A stretch of DNA of 64,000 nucleotides from JAJZAM01 sp027391075 (lineage in GTDB: Bacteria > Actinomycetota > Acidimicrobiia > Acidimicrobiales > Palsa-688): positions 1-64,000 of the forward strand of contig DAHYHI010000092.1 of NCBI GenBank assembly GCA_027391075.1. The letters run 5' to 3'. Position numbers and translations under genes: made by a program. The notes under the pieces were generated by a model. That model saw only the letters and a list, made by a program, of their open reading frames with translations. It was not told the DNA's origin and did not search any database. This document shows positions 31,548-39,096 of the stretch, piece by piece; the stretch's first letter is position 1, and each line of letters opens with the position of its first letter.

Positions 31548-34500
31548 GCGCCTTGTCGGGTCCCCGAGGGGAGCTGGTGGTGCTCCTGGAGACTTTTCAC
31601 CCGCAGCGGCTCGAGCCTGCGCTCGGCGATACCCCCGACGGCCGCCCGAGCGGCTGCGATCGTCGTCAGGCAAGCGACCCGATGGCTGTTGGCTGCTCGA
31701 CGTATATAGGCTCCGTCGGCACGCGGTCCCCTCCCCCGTGGGGTGTTGATCACTAGCTGGACCTTACCGTCTCTAATCAGAGCAGCAGCGTCCAGCCTGC
31801 TCTCCGCGGATGGCTTGCTCTCTCCGTTCGGGCTGCTATCGCCTGACGGCAGAGAGCCGTCGCCGACCTTGGCGACTCTCGTCGCGACGGGGACCCCGGC
31901 AGACTCGAAGAACTCCGCTGTGCCGTCAGTGGCAGCCAGCGCGAAGCCGAGGTCGGCGAAGCGGCGGGCGACGTCCACGCCGGCGGCCTTGTCTCGGTCA
32001 GCCAGGGAGAAGAACACGGTCCCAGACGACACCAGCCGGTCACCGGCGGCGTCCTGGCTCTTGGCGAAAGCCAGGCCGAAAGTGGTGTCGATGCCCATGA
32101 CTTCCCCTGTGGAGCGCATCTCCGGGCCGAGCAGGGTGTCTGCTTCGGGGAAGCGCGAGAAGGGAAGAACCGCTTCCTTTACCGACACGTGACCGCCCCC
32201 GACAGGGTCGAACAGGAGACCCTCGGCGCGCAGTTCTGCCAGGCTGGAGCCGGCCATCACCCGAGCAGCAACCTGAGCGAGGGGAACCCCGGTGGCTTTC
32301 GAGACGAACGGAACTGTCCTGCTGGCCCTGGGGTTCGCTTCGATCACGTAGACCTCGTCCCCGGTGTCCGCCGAAGGAGAATCGCCGGCTCTGGGCGTCG
32401 CTGTCTTTTTCACCGCGAACTGCACGTTGATCGGCCCGACCACTTCAAGGGCTGCAGCTATGGCAGCGGTGTAGCCCTCGATCGTCTGAACCGTGGCGTG
32501 ACCGAGAGTCTGAGGTGGTATAGCACACGCGCTGTCGCCGGAATGCACTCCGGCCTCTTCGACGTGCTCCATCACAGCGCCTACGAGCACCTCGCCGGCT
32601 GCGTCCCTGATGGCGTCGACGTCGACCTCTATGGCGTCTTCGAGGAACCTGTCGATTAAGACGGGCCGGTCTGCCGACAGCCCGCCTTCGCGACCGAGAG
32701 AGCCGAACACGGCCATCTCCTGCATCGCTCTGCGCAGGTCCTCCTCGTCGTAGACGATCTCCATGGCACGCCCCCCGAGAACGTAGCTGGGCCTTACCAG
32801 AGCCGGGTAGCCGACCGTCTCTACGATGCGGCGGGCCTCGTCGAAGTTCGTCGCCGTTCCCCCGGGAGGCTGCGGTATGGCGAGCTCGGAGCACAGACCG
32901 CTCCAGCGCTCCCGGTCCTCGGCCAGGTCTATAGACGACGCGGGGGTTCCGAGGAGCAACTCGGCTGGCAACATGCCCGCCAGCTTGAGCGGAGTCTGGC
33001 CGCCCAGAGCTACTATCACCCCTCGCAGTTCCCCTGACGCCGACTCGGCGTCCAAGACGTTGGAGACGTCCTCCCAGGTGACCGGCTCGAAGTAGAGCCG
33101 GTCGCTCGTGTCGTAGTCGGTGGACACCGTCTCGGGGTTACAGTTCACCATGACCGTCTCGAAACCTGCGTCGCGCAGCGCAAAGCTTGCCTGCACACAG
33201 CAGTAGTCGAACTCGACCCCTTGGCCGATCCGGTTCGGACCGGACCCGAGGATGACGATCTTCGGCCGGCTCGACGCGGCGACCTCGTCGTCGTCCTCGT
33301 AGGTCGAGTAGTGGTAGGGAGTGGAAGCTTCGAACTCGGCGGCGCAGGTGTCGACGGTCTTCATGGTGGCTTTGACACCCGCCGCGAGGCGCTGCCTGCG
33401 GACGGCTTCTTCGTCGGCGCCCCAAAGGTAGGCGAGCTGCGCGTCGGAGAAGCCAAGACGTTTCGCCTGGCGCCAATCCGACCGGGTCAGATCGTCTGGC
33501 GAAGTGAACCCCGCCAGGCGGCGCCTCTCGGTGACTACGAGGCTGATCTGGTCCAAGAACCACGGGTCAACTCCCGTTGCGTCGTGCAAGCGCTCGACGC
33601 TTATGCCTCTACGCAACGCCGCTTCGAGCTGGAAGGGCCTGTCGGGAGTGGCTATGGATGCCCTGCGAACCAGTTCGTCGTCGTCCCAGCGCTCCGAGAG
33701 CGCCTCGGCGGGGTCGCAGTTCAGGCCGCTGCGGCCATGCTCCAGTGAGCGGAGGCCTTTTTGGAGCGACTCGGGGAACGTACGGCCGATCGCCATCGCC
33801 TCGCCAACAGACTGCATACGCGTGCCGAGCACGTCGGGTATGCCGGGGAACTTCTCGAAAGCCCACCGCGGGATCTTCGTGACCACGTAGTCGATCGTCG
33901 GCTCGAAGCTGGCTGGCGTCTCGCCAGTAATGTCGTTCGGGATCTCGTCGAGGGTGTAGCCGACCGCCAAGCGGGCCGCGATCTTGGCTATCGGGAAGCC
34001 CGTCGCCTTGCTCGCCAGCGCGCTCGAACGGCTGACCCGCGGGTTCATCTCGATGACCACCTGCTCGCCTGTCTGCGGGTTCACAGCGAACTGGATGTTC
34101 GAGCCGCCCGTCTCGACACCGATCCGCCTGATGCACGCGAAGGCGTCGTCGCGCATCTGTTGGTACTCGCAGTCTGACAGCGTCTGGGCCGGTGCGACAG
34201 TGATGGAGTCGCCTGTGTGGACGCCCATCGGGTCGAAGTTCTCGATGGAGCAGATGATCACGCAATTGTCCAGCCTGTCGCGCATCACCTCCAACTCGAA
34301 CTCCTTCCACCCCGCTATCGAACGCTCGACGAGGATCTCCGATATCGGGCTCGCTGCCAGGCCGACCGACGCTATGTGGACCAGTTCCTCGCGGCTGGCG
34401 GCTATGCCCGTGCCCGCCCCGCCGAGAATGTAGGACGGTCTCACGATGAGCGGGTATCCGATGCTCTCCCCCACCGCGAGCGCCTCTTCGAGCGTGTAGG

Positions 34501-34945
34501 CGAAGCCGGAGTCGGGTACTGCGAGGCCGATCTCGGTCATCGCCGCCTTGAAACGCTCCCGGTCCTCGGCCGTTGCTATCGCCTCGGGTTTCGCTCCTAT
34601 CATCTCGACGCCGTAGCGTTCGAAGACGCCGTTGCCGTGAAGGGCCATAGCCAAGTTGAGGCCGGTCTGGCCTCCGAGGGTGGGAAGCACCGCGTCGGGG
34701 CGTTCCCGCTCCACGATCGCTTCTAGGACCTCCGCGGTGAGAGGTTCGACATAGGTGCGGTCCGCCATCGACGGGTCGGTCATGATCGTCGCCGGGTTGG
34801 AGTTGGCCAGCACCACCCGGTAACCCTCGGCAGCAAGGACCCGGCAAGCCTGCGTGCCGGAATAGTCGAACTCGCAAGCCTGGCCAATCACGATAGGCCC
34901 GCTCCCGATGACGAGGATGCTTTCGATGTCGTCGCGCCTGGGCAT
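31544..34945 (-). CDS. carB: Carbamoyl phosphate synthase large subunit
   Basis: CarB makes carbamoyl phosphate from ammonia, bicarbonate and 2 ATP, feeding both the arginine and pyrimidine pathways. Two ATP-grasp halves (residues ~1-400 and ~550-940) flank an oligomerisation domain, and an MGS-like allosteric domain follows (~950-1133). Motifs: GSGPIVIGQACEFDYSGTQA, IVRPSYILGGAGTGI, GSGPNRIGQGVEFDYC. At 1133 aa it is ~50 residues longer than usual. Ser/Gly/Pro-rich inserts lie at ~32357-32409 and ~31797-31860. It starts directly after the carA stop. Confidence 0.97.
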   Translation of the reverse strand: MPRRDDIESILVIGSGPIVIGQACEFDYSGTQACRVLAAEGYRVVLANSNPATIMTDPSMADRTYVEPLTAEVLEAIVERERPDAVLPTLGGQTGLNLAMALHGNGVFERYGVEMIGAKPEAIATAEDRERFKAAMTEIGLAVPDSGFAYTLEEALAVGESIGYPLIVRPSYILGGAGTGIAASREELVHIASVGLAASPISEILVERSIAGWKEFELEVMRDRLDNCVIICSIENFDPMGVHTGDSITVAPAQTLSDCEYQQMRDDAFACIRRIGVETGGSNIQFAVNPQTGEQVVIEMNPRVSRSSALASKATGFPIAKIAARLAVGYTLDEIPNDITGETPASFEPTIDYVVTKIPRWAFEKFPGIPDVLGTRMQSVGEAMAIGRTFPESLQKGLRSLEHGRSGLNCDPAEALSERWDDDELVRRASIATPDRPFQLEAALRRGISVERLHDATGVDPWFLDQISLVVTERRRLAGFTSPDDLTRSDWRQAKRLGFSDAQLAYLWGADEEAVRRQRLAAGVKATMKTVDTCAAEFEASTPYHYSTYEDDDEVAASSRPKIVILGSGPNRIGQGVEFDYCCVQASFALRDAGFETVMVNCNPETVSTDYDTSDRLYFEPVTWEDVSNVLDAESASGELRGVIVALGGQTPLKLAGMLPAELLLGTPASSIDLAEDRERWSGLCSELAIPQPPGGTATNFDEARRIVETVGYPALVRPSYVLGGRAMEIVYDEEDLRRAMQEMAVFGSLGREGGLSADRPVLIDRFLEDAIEVDVDAIRDAAGEVLVGAVMEHVEEAGVHSGDSACAIPPQTLGHATVQTIEGYTAAIAAALEVVGPINVQFAVKKTATPRAGDSPSADTGDEVYVIEANPRASRTVPFVSKATGVPLAQVAARVMAGSSLAELRAEGLLFDPVGGGHVSVKEAVLPFSRFPEADTLLGPEMRSTGEVMGIDTTFGLAFAKSQDAAGDRLVSSGTVFFSLADRDKAAGVDVARRFADLGFALAATDGTAEFFESAGVPVATRVAKVGDGSLPSGDSSPNGESKPSAESRLDAAALIRDGKVQLVINTPRGRGPRADGAYIRRAANSHRVACLTTIAAARAAVGGIAERRLEPLRVKSLQEHHQLPSGTRQGA

Positions 34946-36043
34946 CTACGCTCCCCCTGTCATCAGCTGCTCGAACTCGGAAAAAAGGTACCTGGCGTCG
35001 TGGGGTCCCGGGCCGGCCTCAGGGTGATATTGCACGCCGAAAGCGCGAAGCTCGGGCGACGCGAAGCCTTCCACTACGGCGTCGTTGAGGTTGACGTGGG
35101 TGACCTCGGCCGACGCGATGCTGTCTGGGGCCACGGCGTAGTTGTGGTTTTGGGCGGTGATCTCGACTCTCGAAGTGGCCAGGCGGCGAACCGGATGGTT
35201 AGCACCGTGATGGCCGAAGGCGAGCTTGTAAGTGCTCCCACCCATCGCGATCGCCATGAGCTGATGGCCCAGGCAGATCCCGAACACAGGAACCTTGCCC
35301 AGCAGCTTGGCTATCTCGTTCGACGCATAGCCGACGGCTGAGGGGTCACCCGGACCATTCGAGAGGAACACGCCGTCCGGGTTACGACTGAGGACTTCGG
35401 CGGCGCTCGTCGCCGCTGGAACCACTTCGACAGTCGCGATCGACCCGAGCTGGCTCAAAATGGACCGTTTGATACCGAAGTCGTACGCGACCACCGAAAG
35501 CCGACCGGTGCCGTAGGTGTAAGGCACGGGCGTGGTCACCTCCGATGCCAGGTCGACCCCGTCCGTCCCCGCTTCGCCTGCCGCTGCCGCAGCCAGGTCA
35601 GACACTGCGAGCCCGAGCGGACCTGACACTGGGCCGAAAGCCGCCGGCATGGCCCCCGCTTGGCGTATGTGGCGGGTCAGGCGGCGGGTGTCCACTCCGA
35701 CGATCGCCGGGATGCGCTCCTTGGCCAGGAACTCCCCTATGTTCATGGTGGAACGCCAGTTGCTCGGCCTTGCGGAAAAGTCCCTGGCTATCACACCCCT
35801 CACCCAAGCCCGGGAGCTTTCGTCGTCGTTCGGTGTCACCCCGTAGTTGCCGATGTGGGGGTAGGTGAAGCACACGATCTGGCCAGCGTAGGAGGGATCT
35901 GTGAGGATCTCCTGGTAGCCGGTCAGGGACGTATTGAACACGACTTCCCCCGTAGCGGGGCGGGCCGCGTCGGGATCCCACCACCCGGCGGCTTCCCCCT
36001 CGAACCTCGTCCCGTCCGCCAGCACGAGCATTGCGTGGGTCAT
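34946..36043 (-). CDS. carA: Carbamoyl phosphate synthase small subunit
   Basis: CarA is the glutamine amidotransferase subunit that delivers ammonia to CarB. The class I GATase domain (residues ~180-365) holds the nucleophile Cys in FGICLGHQLMAIAMGG and the His-Glu pair in FGVQYHPEAGPGP. 365 aa, typical. The ATG overlaps the pyrC stop by 4 nt. Confidence 0.97.
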   Translation of the reverse strand: MTHAMLVLADGTRFEGEAAGWWDPDAARPATGEVVFNTSLTGYQEILTDPSYAGQIVCFTYPHIGNYGVTPNDDESSRAWVRGVIARDFSARPSNWRSTMNIGEFLAKERIPAIVGVDTRRLTRHIRQAGAMPAAFGPVSGPLGLAVSDLAAAAAGEAGTDGVDLASEVTTPVPYTYGTGRLSVVAYDFGIKRSILSQLGSIATVEVVPAATSAAEVLSRNPDGVFLSNGPGDPSAVGYASNEIAKLLGKVPVFGICLGHQLMAIAMGGSTYKLAFGHHGANHPVRRLATSRVEITAQNHNYAVAPDSIASAEVTHVNLNDAVVEGFASPELRAFGVQYHPEAGPGPHDARYLFSEFEQLMTGGA

Positions 36044-37317
36044 CTTTGCGCCTCCCCGCCGATCACTACCGGCTCGCCCCTGGTGACGGTGTGACGGACA
36101 CGGCCGGTCAGCCGCCTACCCTTGTAGGGGTTGTTGCGGCTCAAGCTTGCACTCCTTTCGGGGTCCACCACCCAGGTGCTCGCAGTGTCGATGACGCACA
36201 GGTTGGCTGGCCGGCCGGCCGCTACGGGTCCCCCATGTTTCGACGTGATCCCGGCGATCGCCGCAGGCTGCCAGGACATCAGCGCGAGTATTGCCGCGAC
36301 CGGCAGTCCAAGTTCGCCGAGAGCCAGTCCGGCGGCGGTCTCGAGCCCCAGCATCCCCGGTGGGGCCACGTCGAAAGGTGCTTCCTTGGCGTGGCGTGGG
36401 TGCGGGGCGTGGTCGGTTGCTATGGCGTCCACGGTCCCGTCAGCGAGAGCCGACTTCACGGCCTGGACGTCCAAGGCGGATCGCAAGGGTGGGTGCACCT
36501 TGAACACCGGGTCGTAGGAGGCGACGTCGGCGTCGGTCAGCGTGAAGTGGTGCGGTGCGACTTCGGCCGTCACGTCGAGCCCGCTGCGTCGCGCTGCGGC
36601 GACCATGGCGAGAGACCCTGCGGTAGAAAGGTGCAGAAGGTGAAGTTTCGCTCCAGTCATCCGAGCGAGGGCGAGGTCTCTCATCACCATCAGTTCCTCG
36701 GCCTCGGCAGGCTGGCCGGCTATCCCAAGACGCGACGACCATTCGCCTTCGTGCATGTGGCCGCCCGCTGACATAGCCGCGTCCTCGCAATGCTCTGCGA
36801 CCGTAACCCCCAGTGCCCTGGCGTATTCCATGGCACGGCGCATCAGCCTGGGATCTTGGACACCGGCCCCGTCGTCGGTAAAAATCCTCACCCCGAGTGC
36901 CGCCATCTCCGCCATCGGAGCGAGGGCCTTCCCGGCACGTCCTAGGGTTATCGTGCCAGCCGGGTAGACGTCGACGCAGGATCGCTCCCCCAAAGCCCTA
37001 ACGTGGCTTACGATCGAGGCGTTGTCAGCCGGGGGGTCGGTGTTGGGCATAGCGACCACAGCGCTAAAGCCTCCCAGGGCCGCTGCGCGAGCTGCGCTTT
37101 GCACCGTCTCGGCGTCCTCGTAGCCGGGTTCGCGCATATGGGTGTGCAGGTCGACCAGCCCGGGCGCGACGACGCAACCCGACGCGTCCAGGACCATCGC
37201 TCCACTTGGCACCAGGCTGGTGATGTCACCTACGGCGACTATCGAACCCGCCGATACGAGCACGTCGGCCTTCCGAGAGCCCTCGGCGTCGAGCACCGTC
37301 CCACCTCTCAGCGCCAC
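36040..37317 (-). CDS. pyrC: Dihydroorotase
   Basis: PyrC cyclises carbamoyl aspartate in pyrimidine synthesis. Zinc motifs: GLVDLHTHMREPGYEDAE near residue 55, VTAEVAPHHFTL, and the late IATDHAPH with the catalytic Asp. The start is uncertain. GTG at 37317 gives 425 aa with the normal family N-terminus, but its GGAG is only 2 nt away. TTG at 37326 or 37386 would extend it, the last overlapping pyrB by 14 nt. Confidence 0.94.
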   Translation of the reverse strand: MALRGGTVLDAEGSRKADVLVSAGSIVAVGDITSLVPSGAMVLDASGCVVAPGLVDLHTHMREPGYEDAETVQSAARAAALGGFSAVVAMPNTDPPADNASIVSHVRALGERSCVDVYPAGTITLGRAGKALAPMAEMAALGVRIFTDDGAGVQDPRLMRRAMEYARALGVTVAEHCEDAAMSAGGHMHEGEWSSRLGIAGQPAEAEELMVMRDLALARMTGAKLHLLHLSTAGSLAMVAAARRSGLDVTAEVAPHHFTLTDADVASYDPVFKVHPPLRSALDVQAVKSALADGTVDAIATDHAPHPRHAKEAPFDVAPPGMLGLETAAGLALGELGLPVAAILALMSWQPAAIAGITSKHGGPVAAGRPANLCVIDTASTWVVDPERSASLSRNNPYKGRRLTGRVRHTVTRGEPVVIGGEAQR

Positions 37318-37372
37318 GTCTCCAAGTCGGCGCTCATCTCCGCGTGGCGTAGCACCCCGAGGAGTTGACCCT

Positions 37373-38431
37373 TCACGAGTTGACAAGGTCCACCCCCGAT
37401 CCGAGCAGGAAGTAGAGGACGGCCATGCGAACCGATACGCCGTTAGCGACCTGGTCACCTATCACCGAGCACGGCCTCCTTGTTACGCCGGCGTCGATCT
37501 CTACACCGAGGTTCGCCGGGCCCGGGTGCATCACCAGGGCGCCGTCTCTCAGCCTGTCCGCCCGTTCGTCGGTGAGACCGTACAAGCTTCGGTACTCGCG
37601 CAGTGACGGCAGCAGCGCCTCGGCGGTACGTTCGCGCTGCAAGCGAAGTAGGTAGCACACGTCGAGGTCCCCTATCAGGCTGTCGAGGTCGTTTGACACC
37701 TCGACGGGCCATCCGGCGAGGGAAGGTGGCATCAGGGTTGGGGGTCCGACGAGCGTGACCTCGGCGCCCAGGGCTGTCATCGCTGCCACGTCGGAGCGAG
37801 CCACACGGCTATGGCTTACGTCACCGACTATGCCGACCCGAAGCCCTCGAAAGTCGAACCCGTCCGAGTCGGGCCCGTAGCGGTCGCAGAGAACAGGGGA
37901 TCGTCTCGCTACCGTGTAGCAGTCAAGTAGCGCTTGGGTGGGGTGCTCGTGCCAACCGTCGCCGGCGTTCACCACCGACGGCCTGTTCACCCAGGAAGCT
38001 ATCTGCCATGGCACCCCCGAGGACGAATGCCTGACGACCAACGCGTCGGCTCCGAGGGACTCCACCGTCTCGACGGTGTCGCGCAGGGATTCCCCTTTGT
38101 TCAACGACGACGTCGCTGCTGAAAAGGTGACGACGTCCGCGGACAGCCGCCGGGCGGCCGTGTCGAAACTGAGCCGAGTCCGCGTCGAGTCCTCGAAGAA
38201 CATATTGACGACCGTCTTACCTCGAAGCGCCGGCACTTTCGGGATCGGCCGGCGGTTCACCTCCGCGAATCGGTCAGCGAGCCGTAGAAGCTCCCGTATA
38301 TCGCCGGGGTCCGATCCGGTCACGCCGAGGTAGTGCCGGGGCGGCCGGTCCGCTTCGCCGACAGCGCCTCCCGGCTGGCCGCCAGAGCGGACGGCGGAAG
38401 TCACGAGTTGATCTGAGGTGCGGGCCGTCAC
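37373..38431 (-). CDS. pyrB: Aspartate carbamoyltransferase
   Basis: PyrB is the catalytic chain joining carbamoyl phosphate to aspartate. Motifs: FFEDSTRTRLSFDTAARRL (carbamoyl-phosphate loop), GDGWHEHPTQALLD, and VMHPGPANLGVEID. 352 aa, with an N-terminal extension of about 30 residues. No pyrI (regulatory chain) is seen. The GTG at 38431 overlaps the pyrR stop (GTGA). Confidence 0.95.
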   Translation of the reverse strand: MTARTSDQLVTSAVRSGGQPGGAVGEADRPPRHYLGVTGSDPGDIRELLRLADRFAEVNRRPIPKVPALRGKTVVNMFFEDSTRTRLSFDTAARRLSADVVTFSAATSSLNKGESLRDTVETVESLGADALVVRHSSSGVPWQIASWVNRPSVVNAGDGWHEHPTQALLDCYTVARRSPVLCDRYGPDSDGFDFRGLRVGIVGDVSHSRVARSDVAAMTALGAEVTLVGPPTLMPPSLAGWPVEVSNDLDSLIGDLDVCYLLRLQRERTAEALLPSLREYRSLYGLTDERADRLRDGALVMHPGPANLGVEIDAGVTRRPCSVIGDQVANGVSVRMAVLYFLLGSGVDLVNS

Positions 38432-38997
38432 GGTTTCACCACGTCTCCGATGACCACCCCGTCCGGCGAGGCGTCCACCATCTCGTCGCGGCGCGTCGGC
38501 AGGTTCTTGCCTACGTAGTCAGGTCGGATCGGGAGCTCACGGTGGCCACGGTCGACCATGACGGCCAACTGCACCGCCTTCGCCCGGCCGTAGTCCCCGA
38601 GGGCGTTGAGGGCTGCTCTGATCGTCCGGCCGGTGAACAGGACGTCGTCGACCAGCACGACCGTGCGGCCGGTCAGTTCGCCGGGCATGTCGGTAGCAGC
38701 CTCCGCCAGGACCGGTCGAAGGCCAATGTCGTCGCGGTAGAACGCAACGTCGAGACTTCCGATGGTGACGTCGTGGCCGCTCACCTCGCCGATGACCCGT
38801 CCGAGCGCCTCTGCTATCCACACGCCGCCTGTCTGCAAAGCGACGAGCACGAGCCCCGACACTTCCCGGTTCCGTTCGAGTATCTCGTGCGCCATCCGCC
38901 AGATCGCCCGCCGGACGTCCTCGGCGTCCATGACGGTCGTCCGGGCAACGAAAACGCCCCCGTAAGGGGGCGCCAGGGACCTCTCTCGTTCAGCCAA
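38428..38997 (-). CDS. pyrR: Bifunctional pyr regulator / uracil phosphoribosyltransferase PyrR
   Basis: PyrR senses UMP/UTP and binds pyr mRNA, with weak uracil phosphoribosyltransferase activity. The PRPP loop is VVLVDDVLFTGRTIRAAL, and DRGHRELPIRPDYVGKNLPT is the PyrR hallmark. I favour the TTG at 38997. A strong GGAGGAG (39007-39001) precedes it at a normal distance, and the product, 189 aa, matches the family. The first ATG, 38931, would drop the N-terminus and lacks such a site. A PyrR-binding hairpin lies directly upstream. First gene of the pyrimidine operon. Confidence 0.9.
   Translation of the reverse strand: MAERERSLAPPYGGVFVARTTVMDAEDVRRAIWRMAHEILERNREVSGLVLVALQTGGVWIAEALGRVIGEVSGHDVTIGSLDVAFYRDDIGLRPVLAEAATDMPGELTGRTVVLVDDVLFTGRTIRAALNALGDYGRAKAVQLAVMVDRGHRELPIRPDYVGKNLPTRRDEMVDASPDGVVIGDVVKP
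38951..38972 (-). terminator. Terminator-like hairpin within early pyrR
   Basis: On the minus strand a 7-bp GC stem (CGCCCCC/GGGGGCG, 38972-38966 and 38961-38955) with a 4-nt loop is followed by TTTTCGTT. It lies about 9-15 codons into pyrR if translation starts at 38997. It has the form of an intrinsic terminator that translating ribosomes would disrupt. Function is inferred. Confidence 0.5.
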
Positions 38998-39000
38998 AAT

Positions 39001-39059
39001 CTCCTCCACAGTCCGTGCCGGCCTCACGGGACCGGCTTCACGGTGCGACGATCAGTCTA
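39001..39059 (-). promoter_or_regulatory. pyr operon leader with PyrR-binding hairpin
   Basis: A TAGACT -10-like box (39059-39054) puts the start near 39047. The RNA then folds into a hairpin (39043-39013): lower stem CCGUG/CACGG, a one-sided AAG purine bulge, upper stem CCGG/CCGG, a bulged U, a CC/GG pair and a CGUGA loop. This matches the known PyrR site (UCCNGNGAGG core). Five nt later comes the GGAGGAG ribosome site of pyrR, so bound PyrR should block initiation. Confidence 0.75.
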
Positions 39060-39096
39060 GCGTCAAGCCGCGGGCGCAATAGGCCGAAACAACTGT

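Noticed and set aside
33609..34877. 422-codon minus-strand frame within carB
   Set aside because: Arg-rich, low-complexity product in an alternative frame of carB.
39018..39027. Start of pyrR at 39027
   Set aside because: That codon lies inside the PyrR-binding hairpin; the TTG at 38997 has the strong ribosome site.
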